Positions 1-11,189 of a stretch of DNA of 64,000 nucleotides are shown here, piece after piece. Source of the DNA: Mangifera indica (taxonomy: Eukaryota; Streptophyta; Magnoliopsida; Sapindales; Anacardiaceae); the NCBI RefSeq assembly GCF_011075055.1, contig NC_058145.1, forward strand, positions 1,438,887 through 1,502,886. The letters are read 5' to 3'. The position numbers and the translations under genes were made by a program. Positions within the stretch are counted from its first letter, which is position 1. Each line of letters starts with the position of its first letter. The notes below the pieces were generated by a model. The model saw nothing but the letters and a program-made list of their open reading frames with translations. It did no database searches and had not been told where the DNA came from.

Positions 1-1274
1 ATAATTATTTATATATAAAATTATACACATTATTTATATACATAACATCACTTTTCTGTTATTTTCACCCAATCAAAAATATAGAAATAATTGTGAACAT
101 GAGCTAAAACCTAGATTGGACTGATTGGCCAAACTGTTTTGATTGAGATTCAATGGTCAATTTAATTTAGATTAGTGTTTAAAATGTGACTACTCATTGG
201 AAAGAATTCAATTAGTAGATTAATCAAATCAAACTATCGTATTAGAGTTACCAAGAAAAATTTTGTAATTATTGAAACTAGAACTTAAACTTGAAACTTG
301 AACCCAGTAAATGCCACACGATTATACGATTTTAATTAAATGGCAAAACTTTTTTGAAAATTTTTTGTAATTGTTGGGATCTAAATTGAGTCTTTCATAT
401 AAAGAATATGTATATAACTCTATTTTGATGAATATTACTCTAATATTTATTTAATTTATCATTGATCAAACCTAGGTTTATAAATGAATCGATTGACACT
501 TGAACTTAATGTTGGTTGATTCAATGAACCCATGAGTTCACGATTTGGTTCAAATCAAATATTAGAAACCCCTAAAATTTGCAAATCTAACACTTATATA
601 CTTAAAATCTTATTTCTTAATTTTGAATGCAGAAGAATAGTTGATAAAATTCAAGTCATGGAGTTTAAAATAATTTTTTGAAAATTAACTAGCTAAAATA
701 TAAATTTTCTAACCAAATTGAAATCAACCAATTTTACCTCGAATTGAATCACAATTTCAGCAATTCGATGAGCTCGAGTACTAGCTTTGTAAATATGTAA
801 TCAAGTCAAACTCACATCAAATATTACTCAATTCGGTTTGACTCATTCAACCCCCAAATCAGCCCATCAATTGAACCAATTTAAACTTTAACCAAACTTG
901 TAATAAGTCAATACATGGTTTTGACATGAAATCATTGGTCGTTTGGTCTCAAGTAAATATGCGACAAGTAACTAATTATTCAACCATCATCAAAATCATC
1001 AAATATGATTATTTGTAAATGTATTGGTAAATGGATTGGGATTAGTTTTCCCAGGTTTTTTCATCAAATTCGTATGATGTCATTTGGGCCCTAGGATGGA
1101 ATGAGTGGTGATGGCTCCCCCATCTCCCCCTAGAAGGATTACGGGAAATCTTCATCCCCTACGAGAATAATTCTCTTCTTATGAACTCAAAAGGTTGGTA
1201 TCGATCGATCACTAACCCATGTCACATTTGTTACAAATGGGTAGTAGAAGATAGTACACATTAAAGATTACCAG
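1..1274. other. AT-rich intergenic DNA with decayed repeats
   Basis: No open frame of note and no RNA gene is visible. The first 60 bases resemble one arm of the foldback MITE seen near 51.8 and 56.5 kb (similar ATTTATATATAAAATTATACAC wording in shorter form). The 720-900 stretch contains degenerate GAGCTCGAG/ACTCAATTCGG-type wording shared with 19560-19990 and 28080-28340. The last few hundred bases are probably the 3' flank or 3' UTR of the prolyl hydroxylase gene. Confidence 0.5.
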
Positions 1275-3755
1275 TCAGCATGCACTGCAACTCTTCCTAC
1301 AGGTCCCATAATAATCAGGCGTGCCGATCATGAAGACAGGATTCCTTTGGCATTCCCCTGTGGCAGCCCAGTGAGGACAATCTTCATCTTCATCAGTGCA
1401 TTCATCACCATCTGATTCCACTAAAAATTTTTCTTTATTTGCATTTCTTACTTGGAAGAATTTCGCTGCACACCACATTTCCCCTTCAAGAACAGGGCAT
1501 CTGCCATGGGAGCTACTCTCGTCCAGGGATGCATTGGGACGCAAACTGAAAAACAAAATTGCGTTCCCTTTAATAGGTCTTTGGACATTGCTAACTTTTG
1601 TGCAATCGGACCACATCTTGTTCTTCACCTGCGACAAATTGAAACTGTATTTGTTAATGAAAGATGAACTTACACTAGCCCCATCACAACAACAGAAAGA
1701 AAATTTAGGTAGTTTTCCCTCTTACCATTGAATCGGGGAACAGAATCTCACCACCACGGGTGACATTTGACAGATACAATATAACTGTTGCCATCAAACG
1801 ATCACTTAACCCTAGCATGGATTTATTACCAAAATAATCTAACTTCTGTTTGCTCTCTTCGAACCCATAATGCATAACATGTAGAGGCTTACTGTTCTCT
1901 GAAGGACAATAGACATCATATTAACAACAGATTGACAAGGAAAATGTTGAAGCAGGAATGGATTTTTAGAAGGTAAGGACCAGGTATCAGAAGAATACCT
2001 TTGGGAAGGAATGTCCACGCCGAAATTCTCTCCTCAATCCTTGCAACAATATCATCCTAGAATATACAAATATCATTGGCAGCATTATCAAAAAGATAAA
2101 TATACACATATAATTGGTAGTATGACAAGTGATCAAGAAACAGGAGATTGATATTAATGCCCTTTAATTTTTGGTCAGCCAAGTAACTATTAGAATATAA
2201 AGATAATTGGATTGAAATATAGAACTCATGAAGATAAGAAAAAAAACTCCCACTACAAACTCATGGCATGAAGACACTAAAAAAAACCATCGGAGACCTC
2301 ATGGACCACAACACTAGTAGGAAAAAATCATGTAACATTGAGAACTTTAGAAAAGCTAAGACTATGTCATGATTGGCCAAAGAAAGCTACAGAAAAACTT
2401 TCAAAATAACAATTGATCAAACTACAGCTCATCAGCATTATGTGTGAGCTTCAAACTAGAAAAAGAACCTCAATCTAAACAGGAGACAAAAAAATCCAGT
2501 ATAAAGGCCAATGGATAGAGAAGCACCATACACAATGGTAATTACAAATTGGTAGAGGAAACCAAGGGGAAAAAGCGTGTCTTCAGGAAAATGTAAACAT
2601 ACTAAATCCTATTTCCAATACTTAATATACAGAATAATCATAACTTTATCATATAAAAATATCAGCAAACATAAAAACTCACCTTTGTAGTTAATTGAGT
2701 TCGGTTCATGAAAACATTATCTGAGTGAAGACTAGTTTCCAATTTTTTTCCTTTTGCTCCGTTAGCCTAGGTCCAAAAACAAACATTTTTAACCCGTACA
2801 GATACAACTAATATGCTGGAAGAACAGAGCAGGAGTCTACCAGAGAAACAAGGTGGTCACACTCCTCATCTGATAGAAAACCGCTATACAGAAATACCCT
2901 ATTGCAAGAAATATAATGTCAATTTTTAAACGTCAACAAGCCAGTGAAAACAAAAAATATTTGTGGCATACTTATACCAACTTGCTCTTGTCAAGAAGAC
3001 TAGAGATTTGAGAAAATGATGTTCAAGATGCAAATTTTATAGGAAAAAGGATTTGATTTTGTTTTTCTTCTGCAGATAGAATAATTGGACATTTTGTAAA
3101 GAAAGTATGATTACAATACACAGCAAGAAAACAATACAAATATACCCCAAGTAACTGACCTTGGTTGCCATGAGAGTTCGATAACTCGTGATGGATCAAT
3201 TTTGTTTACTTTTACGGAATGAAATAATTTTGTAACATTTCCCTGGTAGGTTTCTTTATCCCCCAATTCCTTCCTGCCATTGAAACCAGACAAAAAATGG
3301 CAAAGAGAATTATTAACAAACATTCACTCAGCAACCCATATGAACAAATATCTCAAAAAAGATCTACAATCTAAAACTCATACAAAAAACCCAGTTGTAG
3401 AATTCGTTGAGACGCTATTTACAGAAAGAAGAAAGCTTTTAATTCAAAGGGGCAAGATATTTCTGTTACATCAAATCCCATTTTACTCGGATCCTCGAAA
3501 TCAAATTCAAAAAACTGGTTTGGGGACAACAAGATTCTCACACACACAAAGAGAAAGCATTTCAACAACAGATCAATGACACCCATGAAACTCATCTACA
3601 TAATGAACTGCAATTTTTTTCAAATATTGAAAGCATAAATATGTCAATTAAAATATGAGAAATTTGAGATTGTGTGTCGTTTACCTTGCCGACGAACAGA
3701 AAAAGAGACGAGAGGTAAAAGCCAAAAGAAGAAAAATGAAACGAAGGGAAGCCAT
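1275..3755 (-). CDS. P4H12: Prolyl 4-hydroxylase with C-terminal ShK domain (P4H12-like)
   Basis: Member of the 2-oxoglutarate/Fe(II) prolyl 4-hydroxylase family, which modifies proline in secreted proteins in the ER/Golgi. The start at 3755 gives a signal peptide (MASLRFIFLLLAFTSRLFFC) and splices in phase to RKELGDKETYQG. Exons read: 3685-3755, 3160-3273, about 2838-2894, about 2686-2765, about 1999-2057, about 1735-1904, 1275-1628. Motifs seen: IELSWQPRVFLYSGFLSDEECDHL near the N-terminus, ISAWTFLP, ATVILYLSNVTRGGEILFP, distal HGRCPV, and K in WCAAKFF (2OG-binding position). The C-terminus is a six-Cys ShKT domain (CPHWAATGECQRNP...YGTCRKSC). The usual HFDYF iron motif reads QKLDYF, so the first His is missing. 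The same loss is, from memory, found in Arabidopsis P4H12. An alternative ATG at 3840 is out of phase with exon 2. Confidence 0.85.
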
Positions 3756-4865
3756 TGATTAATAAAAAGACAAAAAAACAAATATTGATCGCAGATCGAA
3801 GCCAACACAGTTTCCCAACAAATGGAGATTCTTTCTTCAATGTGGAGCTCTTTTTCCCTCTTTTCTTTATCTCAATGCTTTAATCAGTGGTACCTTCTAG
3901 TTTAACTGTAAAGTACTACTGATTCTAGCGAACCAAACTGAAAACCCATTTTCTTTCTTCAATCACAAGGTAAATGCAATGTTCGGAAACCCGAAACGGG
4001 CACTGACCCGGTGAAGGGCCGGTCCAGATTTTCATCGGTTCTATGATAGTTGAACCGATAAATTATATAAATAAATAATAAAATAATATTTAACTAAACA
4101 AAATTGTAATTGAAAGCCTAAAAAATACAAAAGGCTCACCCTTTAATTGAATACTAACGAATTCATAATTTTGCATATTATTTAAGGGTCAGTATGATAG
4201 TTGAATAAAGTTATGGATAAATAAGTTCTATCTATTGTCTTCATTCATCAATCAAATTCTAGCAATTGTAAAATTTTGCTAAATAACATTCGGACGTTAA
4301 TATAATGATTGAATTAGATCTCGATTGAACAAATTAAATCAATTGATCCGAGTTTTAAAGCATTAACTTTAAATTTTATACCACGTCTCTCGACAAGATA
4401 GAAATTATATTGATATCAAAAATCTCATATTAAACAAAAACTGAAGGCGTTGGGTCACTGAAAACCCATTGTCTCCCTCTCTTTGAAGAGTCTTTTAAGG
4501 GCAAGACCATGAAATGAAACCAAGGAAGGTCACAGACCATGAGACCAATAAAATTCAACACAGACAATACCTTGCAGCTTTAAATGACTTGCTATACAAG
4601 GGTAGAGGCAACATCAAAGAATTTTTAACATTAACATTTGGCTTTAAAATTTGGCTTCGTTCATTTCTCATGAACATCATTCCAATTGTCATAGTATGTA
4701 TACTGCCTTTTATCTTTTTTGTCTTTCCAAGGATCTACTATTTTCTAACCCTGCTTTCATCTCTGCTCTTACTCTATCAGAAAGCAAAAACATCATATTT
4801 AATAAATGTGTAAGAAGTACAAACGAATGAATGAAATTATGTGTTGTTCTCAAACAAAAATGTCA
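3756..4865. other. Intergenic: P4H promoter side, repeat relic, lipase 3' flank
   Basis: Immediately upstream of the P4H12-like gene and downstream of the lipase gene, both on the minus strand. About 3978-4130 carries a degenerate copy of a dispersed repeat with CCCGAAACGGGCACTGACCC and GAACCGATAAATTATATAAA wording, also seen at 13566-13720 and 20385-20480. Roughly 4600-4865 is probably the lipase 3' UTR. The open frame 4514-4813 on the plus strand has no recognisable homology and is not called. Confidence 0.5.
3978..4130. repeat. Degenerate dispersed repeat (GAACCGG/CCCGGACC type), copy 1
   Basis: Shares ordered wording with 13566-13720: a CCCG-rich start, then a GGACACTGA-like block, then AACCGATAAA followed by TATAAATAAA-type sequence. 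The similarity is short and decayed, so family membership is an inference from matching order, not from long identity. Confidence 0.4.
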
Positions 4866-7800
4866 TCAATCATCCCTATGAGATTTCTTGAGCATCATGT
4901 GCCCAGATTCATCTTTCTCAAAAAGGCGCTCAATCAATTCATCCCAATTTTCTTTTGCTTTGCTTTTCGTAGATGACGAAACTGATGTTTCTCCGCTAGA
5001 TCCGTGAGAGATATCACTGCCTTCTTCATCGAAAGTTCCATACTGAGAAGGCACAAAAGCGTGCGGCACAGACAATGTAACAGCCCTCTGCAGAGCTGCC
5101 TTGTACTCCTGAATGTGTTCTTCATGCAAAGTCTCCTGCCTCTCCATCTTTTGCTTCTCTGGTATTTCCATCACCTGATCTTTCTCTAACATTATCTGTG
5201 GTGTGAGAAAAAAACACCAAGCTTCACTATGACATTTGTGATTTGAGTTAAAATAGACAATGGAAGAAGTGCTTATAGGCGGCACCAGATTTCCTCCTAA
5301 GCATGAAATGAAAAACCAATATTTGAAACCCAGTTTCCTCAAGAGTGGAACAAAATGCAAGAAATGTGTTACCACATCAAGGGAAGCAAATATGTAAAGG
5401 TGTTGTCACAGATGAATAAAAGAAAGTTAAACACTAGAATCAGTTTAGAGAGACCCTTGAAAAAAACTTGAAAGAAGTTGGATTTTTTAGCCATCAATAT
5501 CAAGATAATGAGATTTGAAAACTTACGTCCAGAGCCCTATGGGCTTCTCTCTCTATCGAAATGATTGCATGATCAGAAGTGGCATTACAAGAAAGAACTA
5601 CGTGTTCAAACCTCCCGTCCACCGGGACTGCTGTCCTTACAACCGGGGGATATCTTCCTAGTCTGCAAGCAAATAATGGAATCAGATGTCCACTCAGTGG
5701 TCAAAGGTCAACTTTTGACAGTGGAATTGATATGCAAGAAAAAGAAAATACAATGCATGTTTTAATACAAACTTGAATATAGGTAAAAATCTTGCAGGGT
5801 GTCTCTGAGTAAAAATATATATAAATAGAACCTTAGTTTAAGAGGAAAGGAAACAGACCTATGCTTTAATGCCTGTTCTGTTAATTATACCTGAAGGGTT
5901 TTCTCTCAACAATGTGATACAAGCGACCAGGTGCATAGAGTCTCCTTGGATCTCTGAGCAGCCTCTCCTCAGGTATACATGTATCCCTCATACACCTTCC
6001 GCATAGTAGACATGGCAAGCTATTCATATACAGGAAACTCTGTTAATATTTAACAGATACCAGAATATCAATAGGTAATATTTCATGCTCTTGAAATGTC
6101 CAATAAATATTAGGGGCTGTTTGGTTCAAGTATTCAAATATTACTTTGGTAATCCATCTTTTATTACTGACATTATTTTGTTTGATTTGTTAAGTAATAA
6201 AAAATTCCGGTAATTTTTTATTATAAAGGGTAATTTGTTTACCACTTTCACTTTAAACATTAAAAAAATATAAAAGTAATTTTGATTTTGTTACAGTTTT
6301 ATCCTTATTTATTAATTTTTTAAGATAAAAATATCTTCATTTTCAATTAATATAACGATAATACGAAAAATATTTTAGAATAATTATATCCGAAGAAATT
6401 TAAGTAAAATAATAATTTAGTAATTTTTAATTACATTCAACTAAATACAATAATTATTTGTACCTAACAATTGATAATTTTTCGTTCTTGATGATAAAAG
6501 ATTATCCAAACTAAATGCACCTTCGATATTTTCTTAGATGTCTACATGGACCAGTGCTTAAACAAGTTTAAGATATTTTCACAATAAACTTCCCCTTGTC
6601 CAATGGCTCAGTCCAATTTAGTCCTTCCAAAACATAAAAATCAAGAGCTTTTTTTCTTCCTCCTAAAAAAATTAGCATTACTAGTGACTTTTTTGGATTA
6701 AATAGTCAACAGTGTTGGCACCACAACTAGTATCAATCACAAGAGGTTATTAGCTGCTAAACAAATGAAAATATAAATAAAAGGTATGATAGAGTTTAAT
6801 TATACCAGAAAAGTGATTTGAAAATGTCTTCCAGAGGTGTGGCTGTTCTGGGCAAGAAGTCATCCTGATTCAGTATAATAGTCAAAATTAAACATAAAGA
6901 GTAAAATGGAAGACAGTTAAAGTAAACTATTCTTATTTTCTAAATTTATACATAATATCTTCAACAAAATGTGGCATCAGAGGTTCTATGATCAACGTCA
7001 ACCATACACAACCAAATATAGTTATTACCTTGTAAGAAGGTCATTATTTAATGTTGCAGACACATGAAATGTATGTATATTTTTTCTTCTTTTATTTACT
7101 CACTGGTTCACATCCAGCAGATTCATCTAAATCTTATAAATATATACCAAATCAAAATGAATGGCGAGCATCATTGTCACATAACAATTCCATGAGATGA
7201 GCAAGTATAAATGGCCTTCCAAGACTAGGACACAAAACTATATCATCTGCAACTTGTGGAAAGAAATTGCATTTCTTCGAGAGGCAGAAATGGATTTCTG
7301 CCAGAAATCTAGAGATGGTCAGCTAGTCAACAATAAATAAGAAGATATGCATGCAAATGTGTCTTTTTGACAAACTTCCAATGAATTTTCATCTGCATCA
7401 GGAGTTCTGCTGATATAGCCCTACAACAACTAGATGCAAGCTCTCTATGGAAACAAATCCTTTCTAGACACAAAATTGATGCTGTCTTTACATAGATAGT
7501 CATGAGGCAGATAATTCACTTTGATCCTGCTGTAATTATACAGGCAATTTGGGATCAAAGATGATAGCAGTAGCCGCCCAGAGCTGTGCTCCTCCATCAT
7601 ATATATGTTTGGTATCTTATCCAGAACAAAATATCTTAGCAACACCAACAAACAGATAAGCCCAAAAAAAGGTAAAAGTGAATGCTACTAGCAATTCCAA
7701 CGAACAGAAACACTATAATGAGAAGCAACTTTAAAGTTTCCCTATTCCAGAAAAGCCTAAAATCAATTCATATAATAAAACTACAAAACGTGGAAATAGA

Positions 7801-8576
7801 TCTAGATGCAGTTCTAAAATTCTTCCTACCAAAAACAGCAGCACCAAACATGAAAAGGACTTGGAACTTGCCTGAAGTACAACAGAATTGATAACATCTG
7901 CATATCTGACTGCCAAATTCAGTGACATACACCTGGCGGGTGCAATTGCATAGCATCTGATCCTCTTTCTTTCAATGTTGCTCAATTTATCCCTATTTTG
8001 CACCACCACTAATGCTAGCATTGCTGCCACACCTGACCCAAGAGAATGTCCTGCGAAAGTCAATGTATATTTTGGATACTTCTCTACCAATTCCTTCAAG
8101 ATCTCACACTCTGCATCCAAAACCCACCCAGCAGCCTTCAGTAGACCATTATGGACGTACCCACCATCGAACTTCCTTTGCCCTAACTTATTATCCAAAA
8201 GCACTTGATAGTCACTCTCCTTCGCCAAATTAAGGCCCCTGATGGCAAGGACTATATCCGAATGTTCATGATCAAGATACAATATATAGGAAGGAGCCTG
8301 TCCTCGAGTATCTTCATAAGTTTTTTTTAGCAGTAACCAATCTGGTTTTATTCCATATCCTCCAGGTGGCTCCCAAATCGGATGACTAAGATCATCTTCA
8401 TAGACAGCTAAGATATATCGACATAGGCGAGGAACAGGCTCAAATTCCTCGGCAGTTGCAACCCCCCAAGTTTCACTGTCATGGCCAGCTGAGTGTAGAC
8501 ATCGCTTCCACGCCCAGCGGGCACATGCCAGGCAATACACACACTCAAGAAGAGGGACGCAACATAAAAGCGACAT
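4866..8576 (-). CDS. Class-3 lipase / calmodulin-binding heat-shock-type alpha/beta hydrolase
   Basis: Matches the plant family annotated as mono/diacylglycerol lipase N-terminal plus lipase class 3 (calmodulin-binding heat-shock protein type), expected to hydrolyse acylglycerols. Five exons were read: about 7873-8576, about 6804-6863, about 5893-6011, about 5527-5664 and 4866-about 5195. The first exon holds the N-terminal domain (LPLLECVYCLACARWAWKRC-like, EEFEPVPRLCRYILAVYEDD) and the lipase core with the serine nucleophile elbow GHSLGSG. Candidate acid and histidine residues are downstream (the VDGRFEH and SDHAI segments). A Cys-rich stretch (LFCLPCLLCGRCMRDTCIPE) is built across the exon 2/3 junction. 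The C-terminus is a Glu-rich helix followed by KENWDELIERLFEKDESGHM. All junctions keep frame and the gene looks intact. A 0.4-kb MITE sits in the intron at 6113-6521. Confidence 0.9.
6113..6521. mobile_element. hAT-like MITE inside lipase intron
   Basis: The element starts GGGGCTGTTTGGTTCAAG and ends TTATCCAAACTAAATGCACC. The reverse complement of the end (GGTGCATTTAGTTTGGATAA) imperfectly matches the start, and inner arms also pair (GGTAATCCATCTTTTATTA against GGATAATCTTTTATCAT). The AT-rich interior has no coding capacity. The terminal wording is typical of plant hAT-derived MITEs. No clear 8-bp target duplication is visible, so the exact ends are uncertain. Confidence 0.6.
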
Positions 8577-9730
8577 CGATCCCTATGCTCTAACTATACT
8601 AAAATATATCAAACATGATAACTTCTGCATATCAGTGACAAACAAAACTAGGAAATATACAACCAAGAGAAAGGAAACAAGTTGGAAATCTCGATCGGGA
8701 CAAATTTTCTGCTTTGATATAGCAATGAAGTAGTTACATAAAAAAAATCAAACTTTCTTCTTAAAGTAAGAAACAATAATTCAATTGGGCCCTGGCAGCG
8801 ATGCGATTGTGACTAGCAGGAAAAAGAAGATGACCCTGCAATGTTTTAGATAAATTTGAAAGTATAAATCAAGTGAACACTGAACAATGTTAAGTTATGA
8901 GCTACAAAAATTCCATAAAGTACAGATCCAAATCAAATGAATACAACAACTAAAGGAAATAAAAACAGGGGAACAGCAGAAATAACACCTTCTTTAAGAA
9001 AAATTGAGTTGAAAACCGTACAGTAAAGTCACCTGTCAAGGCACCACTCGCCAGATATCAAAATTGAAAATATATAAAAACCCAGATACTGAATCTTCAA
9101 GATGAAGTAAGTTAACTGATGATCAAAACTTCTTCATTCAGGTGTGGAAAACTGATGAAGAAGGTTGACGGTGAACATCAAACTTTGTTTTAAATGCTGA
9201 GTCGTGTAAAATTAATTTTTTTAAATATATTAAGTTATGAATCGGAAAGAAAACAAGGCCACCTGCAAGTCAAAGACAAAATTTAGGTGGGCATTGAAAC
9301 GCGAAAGAAGATTATTGGCCATCACTGAGTGGCATCAGTGTAAATTTGTTCTATTCTATGAATAATTCGGTCATTCGGAAGATCTGAGATGACGCATGTG
9401 CAGATGTGCCCAATATTTGGAATTGGACCGTTGGTAACTTCGTGCGGCAAAAAAATTTAAACTTTCTATAAAAGCTAGATTAATAATTGGGACAAATTTT
9501 TGTGGAATTATATTTCAATTTACTATTTTGATATTTGAAGGGAAAACTGAAACTTTTTTAATTCCGAAAATGTGAATTTTGAGCCGAATATTACTGGACT
9601 CCATTATGCTTACGCAAAGCTCAAGTTTAAATTTGTCAAATTGGGAAGTTCGTGGCTTGAATTCATGCTTAAATTCGAAATGACTGACTTGAATTAGGCT
9701 AAAGAAATTTAGTTAAACCCTATAACTTCC
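8577..9730. other. Upstream region and probable 5' UTR/intron of lipase gene
   Basis: Lies between the lipase start codon and the pyrimidine-rich island. The first 500-600 bases probably include 5' UTR exon(s) and a leader intron, as is common in this family, but no splice site can be chosen with confidence. No other gene is visible. Confidence 0.4.
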
Positions 9731-9769
9731 TCCAATGGCAGTTTGTACACATCTCCATCAGCCTTGACT

Positions 9770-10375
9770 CTTCTCCTGTTCTGGATTTGCTGCTTACTTA
9801 CCGCCCAGTCATTGTCCTAGTTCCCTGCATTCTGTCCTCTCCCAATATGTCCTAAGATCTCTGGTTTTTCCTCCTGCCGGCAATCTGTCTAGTAGGATCT
9901 GCTTCTTTAATTGGTCTTCAGCTTTGTTTGGCCCCCAGCTGCAGCTCCAGAGCCTCCCCTTGTTGCCGCACCTCACTCTTTGTTCCAGGTTTAATTTCCA
10001 GTTGCTCATAACCTCCTGCAGGTGTTGCATTGTTCCTGCCCTGGTCTGCAGAATCAGCCCAAGTCTTCTGCTGGTTTGGCAAAATACTGGTTCCACAACT
10101 AGATTACTCCACTTTCAGCTGCCCAATTTTCTGTTTGTTCAGCCTGTGAAGAATTTTCTCCTTGGATGATTTGCCCAACATTGCTTTGACTCCCACGTCT
10201 TTTTGCTTGCTTCCCTCTTGAGTTCCAGGCCAGATTTTGCAGCAGTTTTTTGCTGCAGCCCCTGCTTCTGTCCTGGGCGTCTGGTTCGCCGCCTTTGCTG
10301 CTGTGATTTCGGCAGTCTACCGAAGGCCCAGCATCTCTGCTTCATCTCGTTCTTCCCTTGCCCTTTTATGAAAAT
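9770..10375. other. Pyrimidine-rich, higher-GC island of unknown origin
   Basis: The plus strand is rich in C and T (repeated CTGC, TTCC, CTTGCC words) and is clearly more GC-rich than the AT-rich flanks. Open frames of 70-95 codons occur on both strands, but none resembles a known protein. The segment ends in GGGCCCAATTATTTAATTCGG followed by the palindrome-like AAACGCTGCGTTT. It may be a decayed LTR or other retroelement fragment next to the eL36 promoter. No target-site duplication or primer-binding site was found, so the identity is open. Confidence 0.35.
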
Positions 10376-10514
10376 TGCAATTGGGCTTTTTGTTTATTGG
10401 GCCCAATTATTTAATTCGGTAATCCAGCTCACAATGTTGTGACTAAAACGCTGCGTTTCAATCAAGACAAACTAAAATACCCTTGAGGTTGTCACATTTA
10501 TCCTCTTAGTTTCC

Positions 10515-10522
10515 TATAAAAG
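10515..10522 (+). promoter_or_regulatory. TATA box of eL36 gene
   Basis: TATAAAAG about 30 bases before the likely transcription start at the CT-rich stretch around 10545. Confidence 0.6.
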
Positions 10523-10535
10523 CACCACAATGCCG

Positions 10536-10544
10536 AAACCCTAG
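10536..10544 (+). promoter_or_regulatory. Telo box of eL36 promoter
   Basis: AAACCCTAG followed by a pyrimidine run (TTTTTCTTCT). AAACCCTA telo boxes near the start site are a known hallmark of plant ribosomal-protein genes, and the pyrimidine run resembles the start region of translation-machinery mRNAs. Confidence 0.65.
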
Positions 10545-11186
10545 TTTTTCTTCTGTCAGGTCTTCGCAGCTCAGCTCAGGCTCGTCTAGAGGTACCATCT
10601 TTTCCTCTTATTCTGTGTGGTTCTCTAGATCGTTTCTCTATGAAGCTGACTTGGCTATTAGTTGATGAAAACGCAAGCAATACTGAATTGCTTGGTCTGT
10701 CTCTAGCTTTCTTCATTTGTGTTCTCTTTTTTTAAGGGTAATTTTAGTTACTTCGTATTGCTTTTGCTATACTTTGTGCACTCATGAATAGTTCGTTTGC
10801 TACTGGGTCTGGTGTTACAACATAGAGTCAGGCACGGTTATAAAATCCCATTTCAGTTCTGTTATCAGTTTAGCCGAAAATTCAATGATTACAGGGAAAT
10901 GCGTTTATATTGGTTGAGGAAGCGAACAGGGGAATGTATTTAACTTACAGTATTTATTTTGGACAGACGCAGTTATGTTATGTTAAAAGGATTTAATAAA
11001 AGTTAGGAGGTTCTTATAAATAATTATATCTCTGTACTTAAAATGATAACAATGATTTTAGGTATTTGATTTGGGTGACAATATTTGAACGGAAAGGGCT
11101 GAAATGCATGTTTATGTTTTGTTTTCTGGGTGTTAAGAATTCGGTGCTCTTGGGACATAATTTGGCTGGCGTTTATGTGTTGGCAG
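10545..11186 (+). other. eL36 5' UTR exon (to 10591) and leader intron (10592-11186)
   Basis: The leader exon ends CGTCTAGAG at a GT donor (GTACCATC). The intron ends TTGGCAG just three bases before the ATG at 11190. Leader introns placed right before the start codon are common in plant ribosomal-protein genes. The transcription start is inferred from the TATA and telo boxes only. Confidence 0.6.
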
Positions 11187-11189
11187 GTA

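Noticed and set aside
3592..3840. ATG at 3840 as start of the prolyl hydroxylase
   Set aside because: Its frame does not join exon 2 in phase; the ATG at 3755 gives a good signal peptide and correct phase.
4514..4813. 99-codon plus-strand frame with a hydrophobic C-terminus
   Set aside because: No homology recognised and it lies antisense to the likely lipase 3' UTR.
9809..10345. Open frames of 68-95 codons in the pyrimidine-rich island as genes
   Set aside because: Frames are open on both strands because of composition, and none resembles a protein family.
10655..10710. Possible C/D snoRNA in the eL36 leader intron (GTTGATGA and CTGA words)
   Set aside because: No convincing terminal stem or second box pair; the short words are expected by chance.
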